A DNA stretch of 64,000 nt from Chitinophaga sp. LS1 (GCF_034274695.1 NZ_CP128362.1:7132501-7196500), one strand, 5' to 3'. Shown: positions 8,220 to 18,305, counted from the first letter of the stretch. Made by a program: numbers and translations. The notes: generated by a model not told the origin, from the sequence alone.

Positions 8220-9739
8220 TAATTCATAGTGCCGGTATATTCCCTTACAGCGTCTTTTTGCATATAAAGTAACGAGCTGCTTATAGTATGTTTCTTCCCT
8301 TTGGGCGTGTAACCGAGTGTCAATCCGGTATTAAAAAGATCGGATTGTGTACTTGCCACCTTGGTGCTATTGTACGTTGTTAATACTGCGACTTTACATG
8401 TTTTATTTAAGAATTGCTTGCTGACATTCAAATTGGGACCGAAGAATTCGGTATTGAATCCTGCGGAGGTATTGTAGTAATAGTTGAAAGCTGTTGTGAG
8501 TGACATGTCGTGTTTTTTGAGGAGGTAGGTATAACTCAGGTTACTTGTGAAGAAACTACTCAGGTTATCATTAGCATCGCTTTTGTCGCTGGCATGCTGA
8601 AATGAAGTATTGAGAGTAATGGCACTGTTGCCTATTCTGTACATAAGCATGCTGTTGTAGGTAGTATTTACCTGGTAATAGTCAAGTGTATCTAATGGGT
8701 TGGTAAAGTAAGGATCGGATAGCGGGCGCACGCGGGTGAAGGTGTTAAAGTTGGAGTAGTTTGCGGACATGGTCCAATGATCATTGGGGGTAATGGAGGT
8801 GTTGATATTGGCTACCCAGCGGCGGGTATCACTCATTTTTTGATGGTTGAGGTTATTGACTTGCAGACCGGCGTTGCCGGACAGGGTTATTTTTCCTTTC
8901 CAAAACTGTAAGGTGGGTGCGATGGTAACATTACGCATGTCGTTCACCACAGTGTAAGCACCTAAGGTGGTGTAATCAGGTGCCACCCGTTCATAGCGGA
9001 GTTGAATGGAATAGCTATTAGCAGTATATCCTAAGCCTGCCTGAATGGCATCATAATACAGGTTATTAAGTTGGGAGATGGAATATTCTGCATCAGCAAA
9101 AATGCGTTTGGTGATATGTTGTTTTATGGCGAATGCGGCGGTCTGATTTTTTGTGGTGGCATCTATGGCTGTAGCATCATGAGCTGAATCATCATGGGCT
9201 GTAGCATCTTTGGGGATACCATCCTTTGCTGTAAACAACGCTATACTATAACTATTCCCATTGTTTTCATAGCCTATTTTCGTTCCATATCCTTTTCTGT
9301 TTAATGCTTTATCCAATGTACCATACATGGCAGCTATACGCCATTTGCCGGGAGTCAGCTCCACTCCTGCTCCATTGAATATGTGGCCAGCCAATGTGTA
9401 ATTGGAGAATTGCATACTGGTGGTGCCGAGGTACAATTTTACCCATTTGTAGGACGGGGCAAAACGATATTGGTTAAAAGGTTGGGAATATTGGGTGCCC
9501 TGGTTGCTATAGCTGAATGAAAAAGGCATGGCATAACCAAATAGGTTCATATTGATATTGCCATTCAGGTACCAGGCGAATGGGTCACGGCGTTGCGCCA
9601 TACCAAAAGCTTTGTAAGCGGTGGTGCTGGTATTGATACTACCATTCATGGTAATGCCTTTTTTAACGCCTAGCTGGTCGATGGCCTGTGCGGATGCTTG
9701 TTGAACAAACAGGATGGGGATGTAGATTAAGTACCTCAT
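8204..9739 (-). CDS. Outer-membrane beta-barrel protein, unknown function
   Basis: 511 residues with an N-terminal signal peptide (MRYLIYIPILFVQQASAQA). The rest is alternating aromatic and polar beta-strand sequence, and the protein ends in YSYSF; a terminal aromatic residue is the usual BAM recognition signal of outer-membrane barrels. A low-complexity stretch rich in DATA/DDSA lies near residues 175-200. It is the last gene of a minus-strand set with the FN3 protein and the 1384-residue protein, separated from the former by the 36/37-bp repeat array. It may be the surface anchor or export partner of those proteins; this is inferred from position only. The 28-bp repeat begins at its stop codon. 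Confidence 0.7.
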   Translation of the reverse strand: MRYLIYIPILFVQQASAQAIDQLGVKKGITMNGSINTSTTAYKAFGMAQRRDPFAWYLNGNINMNLFGYAMPFSFSYSNQGTQYSQPFNQYRFAPSYKWVKLYLGTTSMQFSNYTLAGHIFNGAGVELTPGKWRIAAMYGTLDKALNRKGYGTKIGYENNGNSYSIALFTAKDGIPKDATAHDDSAHDATAIDATTKNQTAAFAIKQHITKRIFADAEYSISQLNNLYYDAIQAGLGYTANSYSIQLRYERVAPDYTTLGAYTVVNDMRNVTIAPTLQFWKGKITLSGNAGLQVNNLNHQKMSDTRRWVANINTSITPNDHWTMSANYSNFNTFTRVRPLSDPYFTNPLDTLDYYQVNTTYNSMLMYRIGNSAITLNTSFQHASDKSDANDNLSSFFTSNLSYTYLLKKHDMSLTTAFNYYYNTSAGFNTEFFGPNLNVSKQFLNKTCKVAVLTTYNSTKVASTQSDLFNTGLTLGYTPKGKKHTISSSLLYMQKDAVREYTGTMNYSYSF

Positions 9740-9745
9740 AGGTTA

Positions 9746-10253
9746 ATAGATCACTTTGATAATTTTGCTTATAGTAGATTATAGATCACTTCGATCACTC
9801 TCCTCATGGCGGATTAATAAACCACTTCGATCACTCTCCTCATAGCGGATTAATAAATCCACTTCGATCACTCTCCTCATAGAGGATTAATAAACCACTT
9901 CGATCACTCTCCTCATAGAGGATTAATAAACCACTTCGATCACTCTCCTCATAGCGGATTAATAAACCACTTCGATCACTTTACTCATAGCGGATTAATA
10001 AATCCACTTCGATCACTCTCCTCATTGCGGATTAATAAATCCACTTCGATCACTCTCCTCATAGCGGATTAATAAATCCACTTCGATCACTCTCCTCATA
10101 GCGGATTAATAAACCACTTCGATCACTCTCCTCATAGCGGATTAATAAATCCACTTCGATCACTCTCCTCATTGCGGATTAATAAATCCACTTCGATCAC
10201 TCTCCTCATAGCGGATTAATAAACCACTTCGATCACTTTACTCATAGCGGATT
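9746..10253. repeat. 36/37-bp minisatellite seeded by the 3' end of the FN3 gene
   Basis: Twelve contiguous units lie at 9816-10253 (boundaries 9816, 9852, 9889, 9925, 9961, 9997, 10034, 10071, 10108, 10144, 10181, 10218), 36 or 37 bp depending on AAACC versus AAATCC. Two degenerate units occupy 9746-9815. On the minus strand the first unit (10253-10218) is coding: it contains SAMSKVIEVVY and the stop of the FN3 gene. Later units mostly read ATGAGGAGAGTGATCGAAG in place of ATGAGTAAAGTGATCGAAG. The array ends seven bases from the ATG of the barrel gene, whose own start context (TATTAACCTATGAGG) resembles the unit. Confidence 0.95.
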
Positions 10254-12306
10254 TTATATCGCCACGAAGCACAGCAGTAATTTTATATTTGAATACATTT
10301 CCAAGAAAGATAGCATTGTCTGTAAATTCAGTTTTAGTGCCATCTTGTGTAGTATACAGGGTAAACAAATCATTATTCTTAGCGCGGTAAATGCGGTATT
10401 GCTTTACATTTTCAGCATTGTATTGCCAGTGTAAGACAATTGTCTTGTTTTGTTTACTGGCACTCCATGTTGTGATCGCTGGACGAATACCAGTTTCAAC
10501 CCAGATATCACCGCTGGTTTCGATAGTTTTATTTCCTGAATCATCATAGACTGATATTTGGTAGAAGTAGGTATTGCCTTGTTGTAAGCCAGTATCTTTT
10601 AAAGATGTTTTTAGTTGTACAGTATCCCAGATAGCGAGTGGCTGACGAATGCTATCTTTTGTATCGATCCTGTAAAGGGTATATCGCACTGCATCTTCGC
10701 TGGTACTGTTATTCCATTCTAATATAATAGCGGTATCGGTATTGAAGACTTTTGTAAATAAAGGAGGCGATGGGGCGATTGTATCTGGTCGTTTTAATTG
10801 TATTGGGATGGAATAAGGAGAAGTATTATAATTTTTATCTACAGCAATGACTTTATAGTAGATACTCTTGCTGAGGGTATATAGGGTAATGGTATCAGTG
10901 AATGAGGGAGATAAAGATATCATTTCAGATGGAATTGAAGATGGACCAGGAGATGGAACTAGAGATAGATTTGAGGATAACTTAGGAGATGGATTTGTAA
11001 TCACCTTACTCGTAACTTCCACAAATTCTTCTTTAGCGCTATTCGCACGAAATACCCTGTAACCCAGTAAATCAGGTTCTGTATTCCCATTCCATTGGAG
11101 ACACACAATACCTAAGGAATCTACAACTCCTTTTACCCCTGTAGGTGTGGCTGGTGGAATAGTGTCTATTAACTGTGCGAAGTAAGGGAAAGAATAAATA
11201 GCCTTTCCTTGTTTGGTAATCCCTTTAATTCGGTAATAGTTTGTTGCAGCAGGTTTTAAATCCGTATAAGAATAGGCTATACCTTTCAGGGTAGCAATAG
11301 AATTAAACGGTCCTTTACTATTGTTAGCTCTTGTAATAATGATCTTTGATAACTGATCTGGTAGATGACCAGGCAGGAGCCAGCGTATTTGAATTCGCTG
11401 ATTATTCTGAATGATGATCGTATCGAGTTGAGGTCTGTCATCTACTGTGGGCATGCCCATGCCAACTACAGTTTCTGAGTAAGGGCCGTACTCACCGAAT
11501 GGCGTGATACCTTTTACCCTATAGGAATATTTATGCTCATTTTCGGGCAGGGTATCTTTGAAATGAGGTGAGACCACTGGGAGGGCTGAAATCTCATGGA
11601 AGTTTTTCCCATCGGCGGCACGCTCTACGATGTAGGCAGAATAGGCGTCTTTCCGCCATGCTAAGGCGGCAATTGTATCAGTACAAATGATAGTCAGTTC
11701 ACGGGGTCGGGCTAGTAAGGTAGGCACAGCCACTACCACAGCAGTGTCAATGAGAATGTTTTTGGGTTGCTGTGCTAATGATATACGGTATATATAGCGG
11801 TTGCCTGCTTTGATGTCAGTATCTTCAAAATACAATCCGGCACTTTGAGCTGCCAGTGGAGATAAGTCACAGGATAATAAAGCCATGGACATGCGCCATT
11901 CATTTCTATTATGGGCTTCATAAAATGCGCCAAAGCCGCCTTGTTCAGGGATTGGCTGATCTCCGTAAATGACTTCGGCTACAATGGCGACACGCTCATC
12001 AATGGTATCCATTTTGGAAAGTGGATAGGGTTTGATGGGTTGTGGTGTCAATAGCGTGAGTTGGAGTGCACCATTTTTGCCGACTTTGCTTTCACCGGGA
12101 CTGCTTTCCCCCCGTCCGTTTTCACCAATAGCAAAGCGCTCTATATTATACCCATATTTGATCCCCATTTCCCAACCAATAATACTGCATGGTGCCCACC
12201 GCAATCTGATCAGACCGGGTTTTACATCTGCCATGGCGGCGATATGGTGGTCCTGCCCTATTGCCCACTGGCTATAGAACAGCAAAAAAAACAAGATACG
12301 GTACAT
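10216..12306 (-). CDS. Secreted multi-FN3-domain protein
   Basis: 696 residues with a signal peptide (MYRILFFLLFYSQWAIGQ). Several fibronectin type III-like modules can be picked out by recurring patterns such as LRWAPCS, IQIRWLLPGHLP...YTDLKPAATNYYRIKGIT, VCLQWNGNTEPDLLGYRVFR, IILEWNNSTSEDAVRYTLYR...YFYQISVYDDSGN and IVLHWQYNAENVKQYRIYR. A serine/proline-rich linker lies between two of the modules (about residues 440-470). Such modules serve as extracellular spacers or binding domains. The gene begins six bases after the 1384-residue protein stops, so the two are almost certainly co-transcribed. Its 3' end is the first unit of a long tandem array. Confidence 0.8.
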   Translation of the reverse strand: MYRILFFLLFYSQWAIGQDHHIAAMADVKPGLIRLRWAPCSIIGWEMGIKYGYNIERFAIGENGRGESSPGESKVGKNGALQLTLLTPQPIKPYPLSKMDTIDERVAIVAEVIYGDQPIPEQGGFGAFYEAHNRNEWRMSMALLSCDLSPLAAQSAGLYFEDTDIKAGNRYIYRISLAQQPKNILIDTAVVVAVPTLLARPRELTIICTDTIAALAWRKDAYSAYIVERAADGKNFHEISALPVVSPHFKDTLPENEHKYSYRVKGITPFGEYGPYSETVVGMGMPTVDDRPQLDTIIIQNNQRIQIRWLLPGHLPDQLSKIIITRANNSKGPFNSIATLKGIAYSYTDLKPAATNYYRIKGITKQGKAIYSFPYFAQLIDTIPPATPTGVKGVVDSLGIVCLQWNGNTEPDLLGYRVFRANSAKEEFVEVTSKVITNPSPKLSSNLSLVPSPGPSSIPSEMISLSPSFTDTITLYTLSKSIYYKVIAVDKNYNTSPYSIPIQLKRPDTIAPSPPLFTKVFNTDTAIILEWNNSTSEDAVRYTLYRIDTKDSIRQPLAIWDTVQLKTSLKDTGLQQGNTYFYQISVYDDSGNKTIETSGDIWVETGIRPAITTWSASKQNKTIVLHWQYNAENVKQYRIYRAKNNDLFTLYTTQDGTKTEFTDNAIFLGNVFKYKITAVLRGDIKSAMSKVIEVVY

Positions 12307-12312
12307 GGAATA

Positions 12313-15300
12313 TTATAGTTTGTAATAAATAGATTTGGTGATAAATGAGGTGATATGGTTTGTGCCTGGTAGCCGGTAGGCGATATCTACAGGATAATAA
12401 ATATTCTGCTGTAAATCAGGATACAAGCTGGTAAGCAATGGAGATGATGGATTTATTCTTGCGGTTTTATTTAGTAGTTCATGGTAGTCAAGATTTGCTT
12501 CGCAGGATACATAATAGATCATACGGGCACGTCCGGCAGTGTAAGTATCATTGGCAAGATAGACGGCATCCAATGGCGGTGTCGAATGAGGTATCATCTG
12601 GGATGTTCCTTGAGCTACACCCTGAGACGTTCCTTGAGTTACACCCTGAGACATTCCTTGAGCTACCCCCTGTGACATTCCTTGAGTTCCCCCGTGAGAC
12701 GTACCTTGAGCTACCCCCTGATCTGTCGCATTGTTATAAATCAATGGTATAATCTGATTTTGCAACCAGCTATTATTTGCATTCGCTTCCAGAAAGACAA
12801 GCCCATTTAACTCATACTGATCGAAGGTCTCCTCCATATCCCAACGCTGGCCAATTACACTGATATAACCTGTCCCTACATCAAAGAAATCCCGTGAATT
12901 TGTAGCCCCACTCATTTTTTCAATGAATGTGTTGTACATACTGGTACGGAACCCATAACTAATCAGTTCCTTACTGATAGCAGCGGTAGCATTCCCCTTT
13001 AAACTATTTTGTGTAATGGTAGTCGTATCTCCATCCGAAGAAGTAATTGAATGATTGCCACTAACCACATTATCTGTGCTGGCTTTACTCTCCCGTACTA
13101 CACTCAAAGAATACGAAGTTTCTTTGATCATACCCGATGGTATTGCAAAGTCCAATTGGGCCATACCTGAATCATAAGCAAAAGCCGTTTTTATTGACTG
13201 CCCACTTTCTGACACCATATTAACTGCCACATCACCTGAAAACAAATACGGCTGCCCGCGCTTTAATTTGATATAACCAGCAGGCGATTCTTTTGGCAGA
13301 AAATGATACTGATCTTTTATCGGGTATTCATAAGCTACATTCTCCCATGGAATATAATCAGGTGCTACCCCCGTTGTAAAGCTTGTAGATTTCGTTTCGT
13401 TATCATCCAGCGCCATCCAGCCAGCACCATTTTGTCTTTCTATATGCACTTTTGCTGTTGCATTCAGGCTACTCGTCGGCGGTAATATGTCTGTTAGATG
13501 TAACAATGCTGTCGTACCGTCTGATGAAATTTCAGTTGTACCTGTAATAGCAGTTTTATCATTCAATAATGTAATCCCATCCAGCTGCACCCGATACGTT
13601 TCTACTTCATCATAATTATTCAGCATCGAAAATGGCTTTGTAATAGGAATATTGAATGCCACCTGTGGCGTAGCAAATACACTGACTTCTGTAGATTGGT
13701 GATCTGGTTTGATATCATTGATTATAGGAAGATCAAGCTCCTTTCCTCCTACTATCTCACATTGCGATCCCAGTTCGACCCTCACACTGGCAGTACCATG
13801 TACCATCCCTCCCAATACGGAATATTTCACACCCACCATTCCTTTCATCCAACTCGGATTCGGCATTTTTGCCTGTAACAATACCGCTGCTGCCAGTTTT
13901 GCGATAGGAAAACCTCTTTTCTTACCAAATACTTTTACCCGCATCCCCACTTCCCCATTCAGGTAAGCATATGCCTGTCCGGAAGCATACCAGCCATTGA
14001 TCCCAATCACCTCATTACTCCCTTTACACCGCGCCTCTCCATAATCACGCAGGCAGATATCCGCACCTGCACCAATCGAAAAGTCTCCATACACACCATA
14101 ATCAAAACTAAAATTCGTAGAAAAATGCGCGCCAAAAGCTAGTCCGCCGCCGGATTTCAACGGATATTCCATTGTATTGGAATATGCTCCCAATACATCA
14201 CTGACTTCTTTGGGCAAAGGTGGCATATCTTCCAGCTGTGACCCGGTCATGAAATAAGTTTTTACTGTAGCCAGTCCTGCAACATCCAGGTTAAACATCT
14301 GTGAAGGCCGGCCTATATAAAAGTACCAGTCATCCGGACCTATATGCAATGCACTTTCTCCATTCCCTTTTATAAAACAATTGATATAAGTCTTCGCAAT
14401 GGCATCGAATGTACTGTTTACATTATCATAGCGCATCTTTAAGGTGATACGAAGAGGCGCACTTTCATCGCCATTGGCATCTTTATTATTCAGTGCCTTT
14501 ACTGGTAAATGCAACACATACCCCGCACCATCAAACTGTGCATAACGGAAACCGCCATCTGTACCAAACTGCACTTCCAGCGAAGCATTGACATTTACGA
14601 TCATTTCTTTGACAAGTGCCAGCGATACCCCTCCCATAAATCCCAATCCGGCCTCCTTAGAGGGAATATATTGAAAGATCTCATCCACCTCTTTCAATCC
14701 ACCTTTCTGGTCTACCACATTCCGCGAGGCATAAGGATCAAAATCTCCCGGTCTTTCCATATGATAGGATAAGCCACCCATTAACCCTGTGAGATTAAGC
14801 ATAGGTGGTATCGGCATATTCGTTCCTACATACGCATCAACATGATAATACCGGTAATCATCTTTTGAACCAAAATAAGCAGTAGCCTTTGCTTCCGGAA
14901 TAGGTCCCGGCAATCCGAATTTCAGATACCCCCTGAAACCATTGCCATATACTGGATGCTTGTCAAAAAGCGTCAATATCCCCTCCATTTTAAAAGCCAT
15001 GACCGCTACCATGAGATGAATATCGCTGATACTCACTTTCCCATCTGTCACTACGAAGGAAGTAGATCCGCTAAACCCTTTATCAGAAGCATTCATGAAG
15101 TTCAATTTCACCCCTGCACCAATGGCGATCCTGCCTTCATCAATCCCCAATCTGATACTATCAAATGAAACAGGAAAGGCAGCCATCTTACTACTATTAC
15201 TATTCAAGGAAAATGTACCGCTGTGTACATAAGGTTGTTGCGTAGACAATACCAGATCCTCAAATGCGACGCCCTGTATATTCAATACCCCTTTATTAAT

Positions 15301-16467
15301 ATTGACCTTTCCATGCAGGGTGGCCACCGGTACAAAATCCCTGACCTCAATCCGGGAGTTCTTATTTAATATGATTTCACCTGCAAAACATTCGTATTTC
15401 CGATCCTCCGCTATTGACAAAGCAAATGAATAATACGGATCACCCCCCCGCATATTCACCGAAGCTTCATAATCAATGGGCGTTTTACCCAGGAAACCTA
15501 TTTGCAACTGGCCGCCCAGCGTACCTCCATTCAGTTTATTTTTACTAAAACTGATTCCCAGCTTATCTATCGAAATAGGCCATCCGCTCAAATTAGCATC
15601 TCCTGATTTTACTATATCTGTAGCTGTTAAAGCACCACTCACTCCCTGATCATCAATAATAAAATCATTCACCTTTATTGATGGCCGGCCTAATTGGGAA
15701 GGCAACCCGATCTCCAGTTCCTGTAAGTAAAATCCTCTCCATAATGCATCCGTTTCTTTGAAACCATCAGGGTTCACCAGGTCACTGAGATCCACCACCG
15801 CATTCCGCACTTTGAAAGAGAAATCTTTCAATCCTGCTATATGAAAAGAGGGCAAATCTATCCCGGCGATAATATCATTCAAATCGGCAACATGTACCTG
15901 TAAAACCGCTTTTAATTTTTCTTCCAATGGATCCTCCGGCGTCAGCCACCCTTTATCAAATTCAAATACAGCGCTTAAATTAGCCCCATTAAAGCCATTG
16001 CAATCCCATTCTATATAATTACGCCCATCACCAGGAAAAACGAGATCTACATGCTCATTGACAGCAACCTGCTGATCCTTCAGTAATACCAGTCTGGTAG
16101 CACCAGATACGCCTATCCCTCCGGGTGTAAAAGCAATATCTCTCCCGCCGAAAATCAGCTCTTGTTCTGTACCGGGAAAAGGAAATCTGAAATAGGCATT
16201 CAGGTAAGCACCTGTAGGCGTGAACCGTGCACTGTCAATCGCAATGACATAGATCCTGCCATTGATTTCGCGGACAAGACCCACCGGCAAGCGACCCATT
16301 TCCTGCGTGCCAAGTGCGCTGACATAGCGCCCGCTATCCTGTATTTCTTTGAATATACCTGCTACGTAGTTTGTATCCGACGCCAGGGATATGGCGGGGG
16401 AAAACAGACATAGGATCACCAACCACAATTGCTGTAGTACAGGTATAGGGTTATCATTAAATCTCAT
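12313..16467 (-). CDS. Very large exported protein of unknown function
   Basis: 1384 residues. The N-terminus has a hydrophobic stretch (LWLVILCLFSPAISLAS) that fits a signal peptide. I do not recognise a known domain; the body is beta-rich and glycine-rich with long internally similar segments (for example LKMRYDNVNSTFDAIAKTYI and FSFDYGVYGDFSIGAGADIC). Near residues 1251-1290 there are about ten tetrapeptides of GxxQ type (GVAQ, GTSQ, GMSQ), a coding minisatellite. It is the first gene of the set with the FN3 protein and the barrel protein. A cell-surface or secreted structural role is likely but is inference only. Confidence 0.65.
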   Translation of the reverse strand: MRFNDNPIPVLQQLWLVILCLFSPAISLASDTNYVAGIFKEIQDSGRYVSALGTQEMGRLPVGLVREINGRIYVIAIDSARFTPTGAYLNAYFRFPFPGTEQELIFGGRDIAFTPGGIGVSGATRLVLLKDQQVAVNEHVDLVFPGDGRNYIEWDCNGFNGANLSAVFEFDKGWLTPEDPLEEKLKAVLQVHVADLNDIIAGIDLPSFHIAGLKDFSFKVRNAVVDLSDLVNPDGFKETDALWRGFYLQELEIGLPSQLGRPSIKVNDFIIDDQGVSGALTATDIVKSGDANLSGWPISIDKLGISFSKNKLNGGTLGGQLQIGFLGKTPIDYEASVNMRGGDPYYSFALSIAEDRKYECFAGEIILNKNSRIEVRDFVPVATLHGKVNINKGVLNIQGVAFEDLVLSTQQPYVHSGTFSLNSNSSKMAAFPVSFDSIRLGIDEGRIAIGAGVKLNFMNASDKGFSGSTSFVVTDGKVSISDIHLMVAVMAFKMEGILTLFDKHPVYGNGFRGYLKFGLPGPIPEAKATAYFGSKDDYRYYHVDAYVGTNMPIPPMLNLTGLMGGLSYHMERPGDFDPYASRNVVDQKGGLKEVDEIFQYIPSKEAGLGFMGGVSLALVKEMIVNVNASLEVQFGTDGGFRYAQFDGAGYVLHLPVKALNNKDANGDESAPLRITLKMRYDNVNSTFDAIAKTYINCFIKGNGESALHIGPDDWYFYIGRPSQMFNLDVAGLATVKTYFMTGSQLEDMPPLPKEVSDVLGAYSNTMEYPLKSGGGLAFGAHFSTNFSFDYGVYGDFSIGAGADICLRDYGEARCKGSNEVIGINGWYASGQAYAYLNGEVGMRVKVFGKKRGFPIAKLAAAVLLQAKMPNPSWMKGMVGVKYSVLGGMVHGTASVRVELGSQCEIVGGKELDLPIINDIKPDHQSTEVSVFATPQVAFNIPITKPFSMLNNYDEVETYRVQLDGITLLNDKTAITGTTEISSDGTTALLHLTDILPPTSSLNATAKVHIERQNGAGWMALDDNETKSTSFTTGVAPDYIPWENVAYEYPIKDQYHFLPKESPAGYIKLKRGQPYLFSGDVAVNMVSESGQSIKTAFAYDSGMAQLDFAIPSGMIKETSYSLSVVRESKASTDNVVSGNHSITSSDGDTTTITQNSLKGNATAAISKELISYGFRTSMYNTFIEKMSGATNSRDFFDVGTGYISVIGQRWDMEETFDQYELNGLVFLEANANNSWLQNQIIPLIYNNATDQGVAQGTSHGGTQGMSQGVAQGMSQGVTQGTSQGVAQGTSQMIPHSTPPLDAVYLANDTYTAGRARMIYYVSCEANLDYHELLNKTARINPSSPLLTSLYPDLQQNIYYPVDIAYRLPGTNHITSFITKSIYYKL
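12598..12717. repeat. Coding minisatellite (GxxQ tetrapeptides)
   Basis: About ten 12-bp units, arranged as 24-bp pairs, encode GVAQ/GTSQ/GMSQ/GVTQ on the minus strand within the 1384-residue protein. Units differ by single bases, which is compatible with recent slippage, and all lengths stay in frame. Confidence 0.9.
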
Positions 16468-16675
16468 TATTATCAGGTTTCAAACAACATTCTGAATATA
16501 TGATTATTTCAGCATAACAAAATATTTAATTATTTCTAAAAAAGTCTTATGATCAAGTTTGCGTAGCCGCTGCTGATATTTTATATGAAGTACAACGTTG
16601 AATTGATTAACTAACAAAAGTCAAGTAGATTCCCTCCTCCAGTGCTGACATTTGTGCTATCAAAACAAAACAACA

Positions 16676-17686
16676 ATGGCACAAAAGAATTTAGCACTCG
16701 TATCCGGCGCAAACGGTCACTTAGGCAACAACCTCGTAAGACTCCTTATTAAAAAAGGCATCCCTGTCAGGGCAACCGTCAGAAATATCAATAACAAACC
16801 CCCTTTCCACGGCCTCGACTGTGAAGTCGTTCAAGCCGACATTACCAACAAAGCCTCTTTTGTTAAAGCCTTACAAGGCGTTGAAACGTTCTACGCCGTA
16901 GGCGCCTCCTTTAAACTCTGGGCAAAAGATCCCAAAAAAGAAATCTACGATGTAAATATGAATGGCACCCGCAACACGATCGAAGCCGCTGCTGCCGCAG
17001 GTGTAAAGCGAATCATATACGTCAGCTCCATCGCCGCGCTCAATTATAATAACCTCCCCACCAAAGAAAGCAATGGCTACAATCCCGACCGCCGCGACAT
17101 GTATTACAACTCTAAAAACGACGGCGAAATACTGGCTTTTCAATTGGCAAAAGAACTTGGTGTAGAACTCGTTTCTGTTATGCCATCTGCTATGATCGGC
17201 AGCGATGCCTTCCTGCCACTGAACGTATCTTATGGTGTTTTGAAACTCATTCTGAATAAACAGATCCCCATGGATACCCGCATCACCTTGAACTGGGTTG
17301 ATGTGAAAGACGTTGCCGAAGGCTGTATCCTCGCTGCTCAAAATGGCAGACCAGGTGAACGTTACATACTGGCGAATGAACAATGCATGACCATTACCGA
17401 TACGACCAGACTGGCACAGGAATTATATCCTGCACTAAATCTTAAAATCCCCGGCTCGGTCCCCAAATTCATGCTCTTCGCCATCGCAGGTATCATGGAG
17501 TTCTCCGCCCGTATGAGCAATAAAGCACCTGTACTGACAAGAAAAGATATCGCCATGTTCTCTGGTTTACAACAGAACTTCGACATCTCCAAAGCCAGAA
17601 AGGAACTGGGTTTTAATCCCAAATCACCTAATCAGGCAGTAACGGAAGCTTTAGCTTATCTCATGGAACACAAGGAATTATTGTAA
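16676..17686 (+). CDS. Extended SDR, NAD-dependent epimerase/dehydratase (dihydroflavonol-reductase-like)
   Basis: 336 residues from ATG 16676; an upstream TTG at 16652 is in frame but adds only an unlikely leader. The Rossmann motif SGANGHLGNNLV (GxxGxxG) is at residues 9-20, the catalytic YxxxK is in MYYNSKNDG, and a serine lies just before it (VSSIAALNY). This is the pattern of extended SDRs acting on aldehydes, ketones or sugar-type substrates with NAD(P). The next gene, a Crp/Fnr regulator, starts eight bases after the stop, so the regulator may control the enzyme. The substrate is unknown. Confidence 0.88.
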   Translation: MAQKNLALVSGANGHLGNNLVRLLIKKGIPVRATVRNINNKPPFHGLDCEVVQADITNKASFVKALQGVETFYAVGASFKLWAKDPKKEIYDVNMNGTRNTIEAAAAAGVKRIIYVSSIAALNYNNLPTKESNGYNPDRRDMYYNSKNDGEILAFQLAKELGVELVSVMPSAMIGSDAFLPLNVSYGVLKLILNKQIPMDTRITLNWVDVKDVAEGCILAAQNGRPGERYILANEQCMTITDTTRLAQELYPALNLKIPGSVPKFMLFAIAGIMEFSARMSNKAPVLTRKDIAMFSGLQQNFDISKARKELGFNPKSPNQAVTEALAYLMEHKELL

Positions 17687-17694
17687 CTTTGGAT

Positions 17695-18273
17695 ATGCAT
17701 AAAAAATTGCTGGAATACATCGCTTCTAATATAACCTTCCAGAAAAAGGATATAGCACTGATAGAAAAATATTTCGAACCAGTGCTATATCCTAAAAACC
17801 GGATATTGGAAGAAGAAGGAAAGATACCCCTGTATCTTTACTACATCGTATCCGGCTATCTACGGCTCTTTCATTACAATGAAAACGGAGATGAGGTGAC
17901 CTCACATATTAATTGTCCCCCGGGATTTTTCACCTCTTATTTCAATTTTATTAATCAGACAAGATCGGACGAAAATGTGGAGTGCGTAACTGATTGCGAA
18001 CTACTGAGAATTACCAGGGAAGACCTGGATCTATTGACGGCCGAAAGCGAAATAATGAAGGACTTTAGTATCCGGGTATTCCAACAGTCCATCACCTATA
18101 ATGAGAACCGGTCTAAGGAACTGGCTACCCTTACCGCAGAACAACGGTATGTAAAACTGATCAACAACTACCCGGATATTCTGCATAATGTTCCGGTTCA
18201 ATACATTGCATCCTTTCTTGGTATGAAGGCCGAAAGCCTGAGCCGCATCAGGAGAAAACTGAGTAAATCATAA
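17695..18273 (+). CDS. Crp/Fnr family transcriptional regulator
   Basis: 192 residues from ATG 17695 (an in-frame TTG lies at 17689). Residues about 15-120 form a cyclic-nucleotide-binding-type beta-barrel (YFEPVLYPKNRILEEEGKIPLYLYYIVSGYLRLFHYNENGDEV). The C-terminal HTH ends in FLGMKAESLSRIRRKL, where E and SR occupy the positions that contact DNA in FNR-type proteins. No cysteine cluster for an iron-sulphur centre is present, so oxygen sensing is not supported. It follows the SDR gene by eight bases. Confidence 0.88.
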   Translation: MHKKLLEYIASNITFQKKDIALIEKYFEPVLYPKNRILEEEGKIPLYLYYIVSGYLRLFHYNENGDEVTSHINCPPGFFTSYFNFINQTRSDENVECVTDCELLRITREDLDLLTAESEIMKDFSIRVFQQSITYNENRSKELATLTAEQRYVKLINNYPDILHNVPVQYIASFLGMKAESLSRIRRKLSKS

Positions 18274-18285
18274 CTGCCCATCACA

Positions 18286-18305
18286 ATTTATGATATTTCA
18301 TAAAT
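18286..18305. promoter_or_regulatory. Perfect 8-4-8 inverted repeat downstream of the Crp/Fnr gene
   Basis: ATTTATGA (18286-18293), TATT, TCATAAAT (18298-18305), 12 bp after the regulator's stop and 130 bp before the lipoprotein gene. It lacks a T-run, so an operator is as likely as a terminator. Confidence 0.4.

Noticed and set aside
9816..10253. CRISPR-like array of 36-37-bp repeats
   Set aside because: Units are directly adjacent with no spacers, and no cas gene is nearby; it is a minisatellite.
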